From assembly GCA_947172415.1 (NCBI GenBank), contig OX359192.1, positions 7,390,401 through 7,454,400 of the forward strand: a stretch of 64,000 bases of DNA, given 5' to 3'. Positions 1 to 13,169 of the stretch are shown here, in pieces. The notes under the pieces were generated by a model that was given only the letters and a program-made list of their open reading frames with translations, searched no databases and had not been told where the DNA came from. The stretch is from Chondrosia reniformis (lineage: Eukaryota > Porifera > Demospongiae > Chondrillida > Chondrillidae). Position 1 is the first letter of the stretch, and each line of letters starts with the position of its first letter. Position numbers and translations under genes: made by a program.

Positions 1-3000
1 TAAGAAAGCTAAAGGAGTAGCGATTGGAAACCTGGTTAGTGCAAGATGACACCTAGTAACTACAGTGTACATACATGTAGGTGCATTTACATATGTTAGA
101 CATTAGAGAGTTTTTGGGACAAGTATGCTGAAAAGAAAAATCAATATTATAGTAACAGTACAAAGAATACTGACCAGAATGACCTAGCCTTATTTGCATA
201 TGATGCTACATGGCTTGCAGCTAAAGCACTCCATAAAACTGATCAAATGGAAACCATCAGTCTAGAGACGTTTTCTTCAGTATTTTCAGATAACAGTAAT
301 AGAGAGTTTGGAAAAGCAATATACAGTAATGCATTGAATACATCATTTCCTGGATTAACGGTAAGAATTATATATGCATTGCATTTTGTGTACAACAGGC
401 ATCATTCTTTATTTACATACAGCCTTTATCCATGTGGGTAATTAATGTACTTTGTAATGACAAAATCCTATAGCTTGTTACAAACATTTGCACAGTATAT
501 GTTTGTAAACAATTTGCTATATATATATGTAATAATAGACTTAACATATTACACACATCACCATGAAAGAATATTCTTTTTCAAAGTAGCCATTGCTACA
601 CATATGTGTTTAATTGAATATTATCACAAAATTGGTTGAGCCATAGACAGCTGTTTAATCCTTATTATGATGGAATTTTCATTGCCCTCCTCAGGGGACA
701 TGAGTGGGTAGGGGTAATATCCAGAGTTCAATGATTAATAGAAATAGATAGAAATAACAATTATGTTGGACAAATCAATATGAAATAATGTTATTCAGTG
801 TAGTCAATGCCAAGACTCCTATACTCCTTTAGGGAAATTTTAAGCTACAAGAGAATGGAGATAGATTACCAGAGACATTACAGTTTTTTATTTACAGAAG
901 AAACACAAGTAATAAAGGTACATTATATATAATAGCAATTTATAAAGTATATATATACATACATATGTAACTAATATACACACACATATATATATACATC
1001 ACAATACAGTGAAACCATGCCTACCTATATATATATATATATATAGAAGACACTTCTGAATATGGCCATCTCATGATCCACCAATCCCTATTTACATAAT
1101 TATCTACTTGCTAAAATGAACTTCTGTGTTAATATATCAATGTATAAAACATCTTTTAAAATCTCTTGATAATAAGTTTCATACCCCATAAATGACCATT
1201 CTTAATTCCATAAATGTATATCAATGTATGAAACATCTTTTAAAATCTCGTTTCATACCCCATAAATGACCATTCTTGATATGAGTATATGTAGCAAGCC
1301 GGAGACAGGTGGTGCTGTAGCATAACAGTTATAATCTCAGGTTTAATATGGCATGAAATCTATTTGAAACTTCTTGAACAGTCAGGTTTTAAAAGGTGCT
1401 CAAGTAATTAAATTTCACAGGTTTTAAATTTTAACAGTTCCCTTTCCTTCTTATTTTATACATACTTTCATACCTTTTGAAACCTGCCAAAGGAACTTAA
1501 AATAGGTTTCATTCCCTCTGAAACCTGTGATTTGATCCTGTGACATTTCTTTTGGTGTCATTTATATTATAATTACCTGTATACATAATATAAATCTTTA
1601 ATCAAACCCCTGAATGGTGGCAGCTCATGCAATGTCAGGATGTGTCCTGTGTGCATACGTACATGGGGTTAAAATTTTGTTATTTGGCTTAGGAGATCTA
1701 ATAAGAACACATTTTGGTGATTTTATTAATGGTATTCTATCCGCATTTCCTGATCAAGCTCATCATGTTTTTCCAGGTAAGAAAGAACATTGTACACGTT
1801 GAGCAAAATGCATGTATATACATATGTACATACTGAAATATATATATGCTTTCCTTCAATCTTCAATTAAGATGGGATCCCTAAAACGTTTGAGTATGAA
1901 TATATAGCTCACTCTCTCTTTGGCATATATTGCTTTCTTGCTGTGGCTGGAGTAGCATTTGCAGTAGCTTGTCTTATTTTCAATTTAGTCTTTAGAAAGA
2001 AAGCGTGAGTTTATAATTTATTTTTCATAAACCTGTGCATCTATAAATCACAAAATGAAATATAAATATATTTTCTACTTTTTGTAGGATCATACATCTG
2101 TCTGGTCCTAGCATGAATGTGGTCTTCATTATTGGAATCATTGCTCTTTACCTGCTAGTGATATTGTTTGGTATTGATGATGGATTGGTTTCCTTTACGG
2201 CAGCCAGTGGCCTCTGTCAGTTTAGGATCTGGGTTGCAGTGTTGGCCTTTTCACTTATCTATGGAGCTATACTGTCCAAGACATTTCGCATCTATTACGT
2301 CTTGCGTAAAGCCAGAAGGGGAAAGCCAAGTAAAAGTCAAAAGGTATAGTGCATTGAAACTTTTTGTGAAGGCACATTGAGACTAGGCAAAAGGTCACAC
2401 TGACTGAGTTTATGCAATTATTGATCTCAGGATTTGAAACTTTGAGAACATTTGAATCAGGAATCAGGAGTATTACTCTTATTTATGGAAATGATATTGT
2501 ATACTGTCACATAGTGACAGATGTAATACATATATCAGTATCATACCAGTGCAGTACATACCTAAACTATTATTTTATCTCCATGACCAGACAATTCAAG
2601 AGTGGCATATGTTCATTTTGATTGGTGTTTTATTGGCCATTGATGTGGTATACCTCCTTATTGTGACAGCAGTACCAGAAGCAATCCTGAGACTGGAAAC
2701 ACAATTAATACCAACTGTAGTGAGTATTATGATATTCCCGGCCCCTTGGGAGATGTAATGTAGTGTTGTTTAATACATTGAAAAGCTAACTGTACCCTAT
2801 CTTCAAGGGAGAAATGAAGACCAACTGCATGGGTCACAAATGTTGAGAACTAAGCCTTAACATTTTAATCAACTCTATTTCTATATGTATGTTCCAAAGA
2901 ATAAAAATATAATAGTTAAAAATGCATAAAAACATGCTATTAATTTAAAACATTATTTCAAATATATTATACACGTACAAAATATTGAAACTAATATATG

Positions 3001-4224
3001 GACAATGTTATTAGGAATATCTATGTTTAATTATGCATGTATTGCAATAACATCTATGTAGCAAACAATTGTCTCACTTATTCAGAATGGAGAACTTCCA
3101 TCAAAGTACAGTACCTGCACATCTACTGGCAGTAGCATCTGGATACCCATCCTTCTTGTATATAAAGGAGTGGAACTCATTTTTAGTCTCTTTTTTGCAT
3201 TTGAAACACGTAAAATTAGAGTGAAAGAATTGAATGACTCAAAAATGATTGTCTTTTCAGTGTACTCCATTGTGTTAGCTGTGATAGCTATAACTCCAAT
3301 CATGTTTCTCTTGAGTGACAAAGTTAACATTGTGTATGGAATAGTAGGTGCTGTGTGTTTGAGCACTTGTACAGCACTTCTTGGCTTCAATTTTATACCA
3401 AAAGTAAGTATTCAGTATTTAGCAGACACTTATGTTAGAATTCTATATACACATTTTTGCATTCTATAGTTTTTACTGCAAACACTACAGTTAGTGACCA
3501 TATATATACGAATATACACTTCTGTCATTGTTTATACACATAATGTACAGTACCAAAAGTTTTGACCTTCAGTTATAATAACCTTTGTTGCAGATGGTAC
3601 ATTTAGTTAAAGATCCTAGTGGAGAAAGAAGTCTAGATTTTGGTAACATTATTGATAAATGGACCAGCAAACAAACTGCAAAGAGAACTTCTAATCCAGA
3701 TAATTTCACTTCTAGAATGCCAGTAAGTTTGTACATATAACAGAATACCTATGTGCTAACATCAATTTGGTATATATACGTATATAGACCTGGAGTGAAG
3801 ATGGAGGGGCAAGATTAAGCAATGCCTCAGGGGCTGGAAAAGTAGACTTTGGTGTGTGTGCTCTAGAAACATGACTGCATGAGATACCACTTTTCATACA
3901 TTGCATCTGCAATGTATAAAACGTTTCTCCATAATTCACCATTATATTCATGCACAAGCAATAGTTAGCCCAGAGCTAAAAAATCACTATCAATCAAGAA
4001 GAGTCCCTTCCTTATACACATATATTAATGCTGTGCGGAATCTATCAATCAATCCATCCATACATCCATTATACGCTTCATTAAATGTGAGTATATACGT
4101 ATGTACATTAGAGGATTCTTTAGACAGAAAGGGAAGCACGGATTCATTGGCTGCTGAAGCAATGAAGACTAAGAGTCTAGCTCCAATTCCTGAAGCTCAA
4201 GAAGTAAATGTAGCATCATTGTAA
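1..4224 (+). CDS. Receptor A: GABA-B-like class C GPCR, 5' end outside window
   Basis: Exons read: 1-34 (end of exon 6), 100-360, 833-917, 1693-1776, 1872-2004, 2088-2343, 2591-2719, 3086-3403, 3594-3722, 3788-3851 and 4112-4224 (stop TAA). All junctions are GT-AG and phases match the complete copies. What remains is the end of the Venus-flytrap domain, all seven membrane helices (exons 10-13) and the tail. Family hallmarks seen are FAFETRK followed by LNDSK in exon 13, close to the AWETRN...LNDSK of vertebrate GABA-B subunits, and GIDDGL then SKTFRIY in exon 11. Known role of the family: surface receptor for a small amino-acid-like ligand, signalling through Gi/o; the ligand here is unknown. 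A second terminal exon pair lies at 4299-4575. In exons 6-7 and their introns A is closest to C. No in-frame stop was seen in the part present. Confidence 0.85.
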
Positions 4225-4298
4225 CTTTATATGTGGCAGCTTTACAACTATGTATGTATATACGTATGTATTTTTAACATTTGCATATACATACCTAG

Positions 4299-4575
4299 AC
4301 CTTGAATGAAGATGGTGATCATGAGGTAAAATATATCAATGTTTCAGGGTCTGGAAAAGGAGACTTAGGTTTGTGTGTTTGTAGATTGATTTCTTACCAT
4401 ATACCATGCATACATGAATTGCTATTTTCCATCTTTCTATCTATCTTGATTTATTACTCTTCTATATGAAGCAGATCAATTAGAGGCTTCTTTAGATAAA
4501 ACAGGAAGTGGTGACTCAGTGGTTACTGAAGCTACAGTTCCTGAAATTCAAGAAGTAAAGGAAAAGTCTTTGTAA
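4299..4575 (+). CDS. Receptor A: second (alternative) terminal exon pair
   Basis: Exon 15' is 4299-4368 and exon 16' is 4484-4575 (stop TAA). They repeat the organisation of exons 15 and 16 (3788-3851, 4112-4224): same splice phases (0 in, 1 out, then stop), the same SGSGKGDL-like and SLDKTGSGDS-like peptides, and intact AG acceptors. Compared with the copies in B, C and D, exon 15' is 6 nt longer and exon 16' lacks 21 nt; both differences keep the frame. Splicing exon 14 to 15' instead of 15 would give a different C-terminus ending EKSL. Use of these exons is inferred, not shown. Confidence 0.6.
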
Positions 4576-6213
4576 TTAAGACAGTGTGCAGTGTTTTAAT
4601 TAAGTGAAAAAATAATAATATGAAATTCTCTTGCACAGTATATCATTTTCTTTGACAACTTGTTTTATGCATGTTCTACATATTATTTACTGAATGTAAT
4701 TTACCATTAAATACACACTTTCAAAGAAAAGTAAAACTAATTATTGCTATATAGAGGAAATTACATTCTTTAGGAGGAATGTTTCTGTGTTGGTGATGCA
4801 TGGTGGTGTCAAAAAAGTGCACCAAATAATTTATGAAGGTTAAAAATGATTTAGTTAATGATTGGGTACAGTGTTGATTAGTGTGTAATGATGTCATCCC
4901 AAACAGCATCTAGGTGTGCATCCCCTGGTCCAATTTCACACATGGTGTGATCTTGATGTGGATTGCCTCCTTAACCTTCCTTCTTTTTTTTGCTCCCTAT
5001 GAAGAACCGTGGCCTTGTTCCAGCCTATGTTGTGGAAAGTGGTATGTGCATGTGCTGTTAGATCCAACAGATGTATATATGAATATGGACCAAAGCATAT
5101 CACTGGACCCCATAGACATCCAACCATCAATTAACACTCACAATTGATTTTTCATCTGGTGCATTTTTCACAATTCAACTAATGTCACCCTCTTGTTCTA
5201 AATATGAAACCAACTGAGCATATATAATTATCTAATTAAACATGTTGCTGTGATCCAAGTTAATTAGGCACATGCATGAAGGGTCAGTGGAGCAGAAATC
5301 TCAAGGAAGAGTCTGGTTGGAAGGGATGTGTCATGCATTTCCTTAGCTTCAAAGGATAACCATATAGAGTTTTTGGAATATATTAATCTCCCTCTCTTTC
5401 TCTCTCTCTCTATATATATATGTGTGTGTGTGTGTGTTCCAATATGTAACCGGTTTAGAATCATCCCGTAGCATAACCAGGCGTCTTTATATTCATGATC
5501 ATGTTATTAATAACATTAATACGCATTGTTTGATTCAGACTATATGGAAACAGAGAAAATGCATATATGCCAAGAATTATGCAGAGAATGAATTACATGT
5601 TTTTTACTTAAGCATTTTCTTTTATAAACATAATATATATATTTCAATATTCTTGCATGTAAAATGATGGCACTGTGTTTTTAAAATTAGTACTGCATCA
5701 TATAAAATGCTACAGTGTAACATTTTATATGCACTTCAAGTAACAAACTACTGCTCATTTTTACAAAAAATAAATATTGTACATGTCATATGCAGATACC
5801 GGTTTGCCATGATATGGTGATCAAGTTTTTTTCATGGTAACTTGGTCATCATATTAAACTATAAAATAAATATATGAATACTATTCATATAATTTAATTG
5901 AGTCCTTTTCCCATTATATACACAACCGGTCAATGGTCAGCAACGGTACGGAACATATAATATATATACTACATTCATTTCACAGTTAAAACATATATAA
6001 GGAATAAAATCTATATAGTCATTGACAGATCGAACTTTTGATAAGGATATGTACAATGGTTTCATTATATAATTAGATTCATAGACTCTGTTAGGTTTCT
6101 TTCCTACACAGGACACTACAAATTCCCATTTCCTTTTCGACAGGCCATTGAGCTTACAGAAAGCCCCACTTTCATAGCTCAGTAAAACAACATAATTTCA
6201 AGTCACTTTTGAA
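4576..6213. other. Intergenic A-B with 5' flank of B
   Basis: No gene seen. The segment to about 5410 aligns by eye with the flanks upstream of C, D and E. A CT/TA/TG microsatellite lies at about 5395-5438. The stretch of about 600 bp after it (to about 6060) is absent upstream of C, D and E, so it is an insertion here or a loss there; I saw no clear terminal repeats in it. The last 145 bp before the ATG are strongly conserved in front of B, C, D and E and probably hold the promoter or 5' leader. Confidence 0.5.
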
Positions 6214-9200
6214 ATGCCTGGGAGCGTGTGTCTTCTGTTAGTACTACTTACTTTATCCTCAGTCAGCTGCCTGAAAAACTGTAAAAGTTGCGGAAGAGAT
6301 ACTTCGATGCTTAACTTGATGGTTCAGATTTCACAGAGCGAAAGAGATTTGACCAGCTTCATCATCGCGCTGGAGGTAGCTCTGGATAGAATTAACAATA
6401 ACTGCACCATACTACCTTGCTATCATTTAAGTCATTCGGAAATTATCGATCCTAAGGTAAGTTATAGATGAAGTATTATAGATTGACTATAGGCATTAAG
6501 ATTATATGTTTACAATACATGATCAGTCATTAATGGTCGCTTCCATCAAGCCCACGTTATTTACGTACCTAAAGTGTATATGTATAAATTTATAGATGTG
6601 TCTATACCTTTCTCTTAATTATAGTGTTCAGATAGTCCGGCTGTCCTTGGATTCATAGAACAAGTTTCTAATAATTCTAAAGACATTCTTGCAATTCTAG
6701 GAGGATGTTCTGTATCAGTCCAGCCAGTCGCCAGCTTAGCTCACTATTGGAATCTTGTGCAAGTATATACGTATAATAAACTATATAAACAATCCAAATT
6801 AACACCAAGGCATGCTCTATGCATCTAAAGGGCCTATAGGGAGCTAAACCTATAATGAGAATTTTGGACCAGTGTGGAAAGATACATGCATGTATAGGTA
6901 TATATATTTACCTTAACGCTTTCTCTGTATATGCTCCTTCTTCTGTTAGAAATACTTCATTCCTCTATATAAACTATATATATATTAACTGAATTCCCAA
7001 ACATATTGAGTAGTTTACTTATAATCCTTAACTGCTGCTTATTGTTTAAATTTGCAATCTTTAAGGCGATCTGTATTCAATTTAGCTCTGGAATATGCTA
7101 AAATATGTATTCATGAAGTACAGCACTTCAGTTTGTTACAGAAGGAAGTTTTCAATATTCATTACAATTTTCTGTTTGAAACCATTATTTTAGAAACCAT
7201 AAAGAATAATTAATAGTTTGTAATCAGACCTCTAAGACTTAAGCTTTGCATGTATGTACGTACATACAATCTTTGATCTTGTATAGATTCTCTATAAGTT
7301 TTATTCCTTAATTAATTCATTCCTTCACTTATAGGCTGATTTTAAATGTTTATATTTCTTCAATTCAGTATATATACACATAATTCGCATATTACATTGA
7401 AAATATTTTCAGTCTAATAACTACAGGCTGTTTCTATGTATGCATGCAGCATCTGATCTACACTATGTATAGTGATGCTTGGGAATTTGTTATTTAATTA
7501 GTTTTCCTGGAATGTGTCCTTATACGTATATAGAGATGATTATTTAACGTTATACATTGATTGTTTAGATTGCTATTGAGGCGTCTTCCCCTCGGTTATC
7601 AAACACAAGGGAATATCCCTTGTTTCTAAGGGCAGTCCCTCCAGATCACAACATTACACCTGGAATAGTGGGACTAATGAATTACTATGGATGGGAACAT
7701 ATCGCAATAATCTCACAAGAGGAAGACCTTTTCACATTTGTAAGTTCTAAATATAAGTAGATTATTAGACATATTGTAATTTAACTTACCCCATATATTA
7801 AGTATTTTGCATACGTACATACCTAATAGTATATGCAGGCATAGAATTGCATGGTATTTCCTCTGTACTTCATATACACAATTTCATAGATATTCATCTA
7901 TAATACTTGTACATATATAGTTAAAATAACTTCTGAATTGCTGAATACCTGTAGAAATATTTACTTTCAATTAAACGACTTACAATTAATATATATATAT
8001 GTTTAAACTAGACAAGAGATGCATTATCAGAAGATTTGAAAAGAAACAATTTACAAGTTATACATTCTGTCAGCTTTCCAACCAATCAAAATCCACAAGG
8101 AGTTGTAAACAGCCTTCAGGTATATACGTAAAGAATGCTCATATATACACAATTTTTTGTAGATACATATATACATATACCTTTATGTAAACCACTATTT
8201 TGTACTTAAATATATATACATACAGGCATCAAGTGGTCGGGTGATTTTTCTAAACTGCTATGAAACCTATGCTATAGAAATCTTATGTCAGGTACTATAC
8301 TGAAGCTGCATGGATTTAGTGTAGTTAGTGTTCTGTGTTCTTTATTCGAATTGATGGTCATATAATATATGTATACATTAGAATAATATACTGTATAACT
8401 GTATGAAATTAGTTGAACTAGTAACACTTTGTCCATGTATAGGCTGAGTCCTTAGGAATGACACCTCCAAATTATGCATGGATAACATTTGGGTGGTATG
8501 TTGACAATTTCTGAGAACAGACACCCGACTCCAGTGGGAAAGCGTACACTCCATTTTCTTGCACCAGAGAACAGAGACAATCAATAGTCAATCAAATGAT
8601 ACTCATTAACCACTACCCAAGATATGACAAGAAAGCTAAAGGAGTAGCGATAGGAAACCTGGTTAGTGCAAGATGACACCTAGTAACTACAGTGTACATA
8701 CACATAGTTCAATAGGTAAATTATATGTATTTACATAATATGTTAGACATTAGAGAGTTTTTGGGACAAGTATGCTGAAAAGCGAAATAAAAGTTTCAGT
8801 AACATTACAAAGAACACTGACCAGAATGACCTAGCCTTATTTGCATATGATGCTACATGGCTTGCAGCTAAAGCGCTCCATAAAACTGATGAAATGAATA
8901 ACATCAGTCTAGAGATGTTTTCTCCAGGATTGGCAAATAACAGTAATAGAGAGTTTGGAAAAGCAGTATACAGTAATGCATTGAATACATCATTTCCTGG
9001 ATTAACGGTATAAGAATTATAAATGCATTGCATTTTGTGTACAACATGCATCATTCCTTATTTACATATATATACAGCCTTTATCCATGTGGGTAATTAA
9101 TGTACTTTGTAATGACAAAATCCTATAGCTTGTTACAAACATATGCACAGTATATGTTTGTAAACAATTTGCTATATATATACGTATGTCATAATAGACT

Positions 9201-12200
9201 TAACATATTACACACATCACCATGAAAGAATATTCTTTTTCAAAGTAGCCATTGCTACATATATGTGTTTAATTGTATATTATCACAAAATTGGTTGAGC
9301 CATAAGCCAGCTGTTTAATCCTTATTATGATGGAATTTTCATTCCCCTCCTCAGGGGACATGGGTGGGTAGGGGTAATATCCAGAGTTCAATGATTAATA
9401 GAAATAGATAGAAATAACAATTATGTTGGGCAAATCAATATGAAATAATGTTATTCAGTGTAGTCAATGCCAAGACTCCTATACTCCTTTAGGGAAATTT
9501 TAAGCTACAAGAGAATGGAGATAGATTACCAGAGACATTACAGTTTTTAATTTACAGAAGAAACACAAGTAATAAAGGTACATTATACTGTATATAATAG
9601 CAATTTATAAAGTATATATATACGTATGTACCTAATATACATGCACATATACGCATACAGTGAAACCATGCCTACCTATACGTATATATATATAAGACAC
9701 TTCTGAATATGGTCATCTCATGAACCACCAATCCCCTATTTACATAATTATCTACTTGCTAAAATGAACTTCTGTGTTAATATATCTATGTATAAAACAT
9801 CTTTTAAAATCTCTTGATAATAAGTTTCATACCCCATAAATGACCATTCTTAATTCCAAAAATATAAGAGCATATATATTTAGCAAGCTGGAGACAGGTG
9901 GTGCTGTAGCATAACAGTATATAATCTCAGGTTTAATATGGCATGAAATCTATTTGAAACTTCTTGAACAGCCAGGTTTCAAAGGGTGCTCAAGTAATTA
10001 AATTTCACAGGTTTTAAATTTTAACAGTCCCCTTTCCTTCTTATTTTATACATACTTTCATACCTTTTGAAACCTGCCAAAGGAACTTCAAATCCCTAGC
10101 TCTGAAGCCTGAGATTTGATCCTATGACATTTCTTTTGGTATCATTTATATTATAATTACCTGTATACATAATATAAATCTTTAATCAAACCCCTGAATG
10201 GTGGCAGCTACATATCAGGATGTGTCCTGTGTGCATATGTACATGGGGTTAAAATTTTGTTATTTGTGTTAGGAGATCTTATAAGAACACATTTTGGTGA
10301 TTTTATTAATGGTATTCTATCCGTATTTCCTGATCAAGCTCATCATGTTTTTCCAGGTAAGAGAGAACACTGTACATGTTTACATACTGAAATATATATA
10401 TGCTTTCCTTCAATCTTCAATTAAGATGGGGTCCCTAAAACGTTTGAGTATGAATATATAGCTCACTCTCTCTTTGGCATATATTGCTTTCTTGCTGTGG
10501 TTGGAGTAGTGTTTGCAGTAGCTTGTCTTATTTTCAATTTAGTCTTTAGAAAGAAAGCGTGAGTTTATAATTTATTTTTCATAAACTTGTGCATGCACAT
10601 GCATAGAAATTAACATCTATAAATCACAAAATGAAACACAAATATATTTTCTATATTTTTGTAGGATCATACATCTGTCTGGTCCTAGCACGAATGTGGT
10701 CTTCATTATTGGAATCATTGCTCTATACCTGCTAGTGATATTGTTTGGTATTGATGATGGATTGGTTTCCTTTACGGCAGCCAGTGGTCTCTGTCAGTTT
10801 AGGATCTGGGTTGCAGTGTTGGCCTTTTCACTTATCTATGGAGCTATACTGTCCAAGACATTTCGCATCTATTACATCTTGCGTAAAGCCAGAAGGGGAA
10901 AGCCAAGTAAAAGTCAAAAGGTATAGTGCATTGAAACTTTTTGTGAAGGCACATTAGGACTAGGCAAAAGGTCACACTGACTGAGTTTATGCAATTATTG
11001 ATCTCAGGATTTGAAACTTTGAATCAGGAATCAGGAGCATTATTCTTATTTATGGAAATGATATTGTATACTGTCGCATAGTGACACATGTAATACATAT
11101 ATCAGTATCATACCAGTGCAGTACATACCTAAACTATTATTTTATCTCCTTGACCAGACAATTCAAGAGTGGCATATGTTCATTTTGATTGGTGTTTTAT
11201 TGGCCATTGATGTGGTATACCTTATTATTGTGACAGCAATACCAGAAGCAATCCTGAGACTGGAAACACAATTAATACCAACTGTAGTGAGTATTATGAT
11301 ATTCCCGGACATTTGGGATATGTAATGCCGGAATGTAGTGTTGTTTAATACATTGAAAAGCTAACTGTACCCTATCTTCAAGGGGGAAATGAAGACCAAC
11401 TGCATGGGTCACAAATGTTGAGAACTAAGCCTTAACATTTTAATCAACTCTATTTCTATATGTATGTTCCAAAGAATAAAAATATAATTATTTAAAGTGC
11501 ATAAAAACATGCTATTAATTTAAAACAGTATTTCAAATATATTGCTTTAAATAATATGTATACACGTACAAAATATTGAAACTAATATATGGACAATGTT
11601 ATTAGGAATATCTATGTTTAATTATGCATGTATTGCAATAACATCTATGTAGCAAACAATTGTCTCACTTATACAGAATGGAGAACTTCCATCAAAGTAC
11701 AGTGCCTGCACATCTACTGGCAGTAACATCTGGATACCCATCCTCCTTGCATATAAAGGAGTGGAACTCATTTTTAGTCTCTTTTTTGCATTTGAAACAC
11801 GTAAAATTAGAGTGAAAGAATTGAATGACTCAAAAATGATTGTCTTTTCAGTGTACTCCATTGTGTTAGCTGTGATAGCTATAACTCCAATCATGTTTCT
11901 CTTGAGTGACAAAGTTAACATTGTGTATGGAATAGTAGGTGCTGTGTGTTTGAGCACTGGTACAGCACTTCTTGGCTTCAATTTTATACCAAAGGTAAGT
12001 AATCAGTATTTAGCAGACACTTATGTTAGAATTCTATATACACATTTTTGCATTCTATAGTTTACTGCAAACACTGCAGTTAATAACCATATATATACGA
12101 ATATACACTTCTGTCATTGTTTATACACATAATGTACAGTACCAAAAGTTCTGACCTTCAGTTATAATAACCTTTGTTGCAGATGGTACATTTAGTTAAA

Positions 12201-12813
12201 GATCCTAGTGGAGAAAGAAGTCTAGATTTTGGTAACATTATTGATAAATGGACCAGCAAACAAACTGCAAAGAGAACTTCTAATCCAGATAATTTCACTT
12301 CTAGAATGCCAGTAAGTTTGTACATATAACAGAATACCTATGTACTAATATCAATTTGGTATATATACGTATATAGACCTGGAGTGAAGATGGAGGGGCA
12401 AGATTAAGCAATGCCTCAGGGGCTGGAAAAGTAGACTATGGTGTGTGTGCACTAGAAACATGACTGCATGAGATACCACTTTTCATACATTGCATCTGCA
12501 ATGTATAAAACGTTTCTCCATAATTCACCATTATATTCATGCACAAGCAGTAGTTAGCCCAGAGCTAAAAAGTCACTATCAATCAAGAAGAGTCCCTTCC
12601 TTATACACATATATTAATGCTGTGCGGAATCTATCAATCAATCCATCCATACATCCATTATACGCTTCATTAAATGTGAGTATATACGTATGTACATTAG
12701 AGGATTCTTTAGACAGAAAGGGAAGCACGGATTCATTGGCTGCTGAAGCAATGAAGACTAAGAGTCTAGCTCCAATTCCTGAAGCTCAAGAAGTAAATGT
12801 AGCATCATTGTAA
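6214..12813 (+). pseudogene. Receptor B: GABA-B-like GPCR, full exon set with one in-frame TGA
   Basis: Exons: 6214-6456, 6625-6762, 7569-7739, 8012-8119, 8226-8291, 8443-8661, 8747-9007, 9493-9577, 10273-10356, 10426-10558, 10665-10920, 11158-11286, 11677-11994, 12183-12311, 12377-12440, 12701-12813. Spliced length is 2517 nt (838 codons plus stop). Signal peptide MPGSVCLLLVLLTLSSVSC, Venus-flytrap domain to about residue 458, helices 1-7 between about 465 and 735, then a tail of about 100 residues. Exon 6 reads TTC TGA GAA at 8509-8517 where A-type relatives C, D and E have TGG (Trp), so the ligand domain would stop at about residue 265. Everything downstream is open, and exon 6 is 219 nt, so skipping it would keep the frame. 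Either a young pseudogene, a polymorphic null allele, or a gene rescued by skipping. Intron 5 is about 170 nt shorter than in C. Confidence 0.82.
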
Positions 12814-12879
12814 CTTTTGCTTTGCAACTCCTGTATGTATATACGTATGTATTTTTAACATTTGCATATACATACCTAG

Positions 12880-13169
12880 ACCTTGAATGGAGATGGTGAG
12901 GTAAAATATATCAATGTTTCAGGGTCTGGAAAAGGAGACTTAGGTTTGTGTTTGTAGATTGATTTCTTACCATATACAATGCATACATGAATTGCTATTT
13001 TCCATCTTTCTATCTATCTTGATTTATTACTCTTCTATATGAAGCAGATCAATTAGAGGCTTCTTTAGATAAAACAGGAAGTGGTGACTCAGTGGCTACT
13101 GAAGCAGAAAATACTAAGAGCCTAGCTACAGTTCCTGAAATTCAAGAAGTAAAGGAAAAGTCTTTGTAG
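12880..13169 (+). CDS. Receptor B: alternative terminal exon pair
   Basis: Exon 15' is 12880-12943 (64 nt) and exon 16' is 13057-13169 (113 nt, stop TAG). Lengths and phases are exactly those of exons 15 and 16 (12377-12440, 12701-12813). The peptide begins TLNGDGEVKY and ends IQEVKEKSL, against TWSEDGGARL and VNVASL for the first pair. It is preserved in frame in A, B, C and D, which argues for use, but no transcript evidence is available here. Confidence 0.6.

Noticed and set aside
3082-3390. Antisense open frame of 102-119 codons repeated over exon 13 in all subfamily-1 copies
   Set aside because: It is the complement of a highly conserved TM5-7 coding exon; its conservation follows from the sense strand and it has no independent signals.
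3901-4224. 107-codon frame starting MHLQC in A and repeated in B, C and D
   Set aside because: Only its last 38 codons belong to exon 16; the rest is intron 15 read through.
5414-6060. Insertion upstream of B as a defined transposon
   Set aside because: It is absent from C-E, but no terminal repeats or target duplication could be found, so it is only noted as extra sequence.
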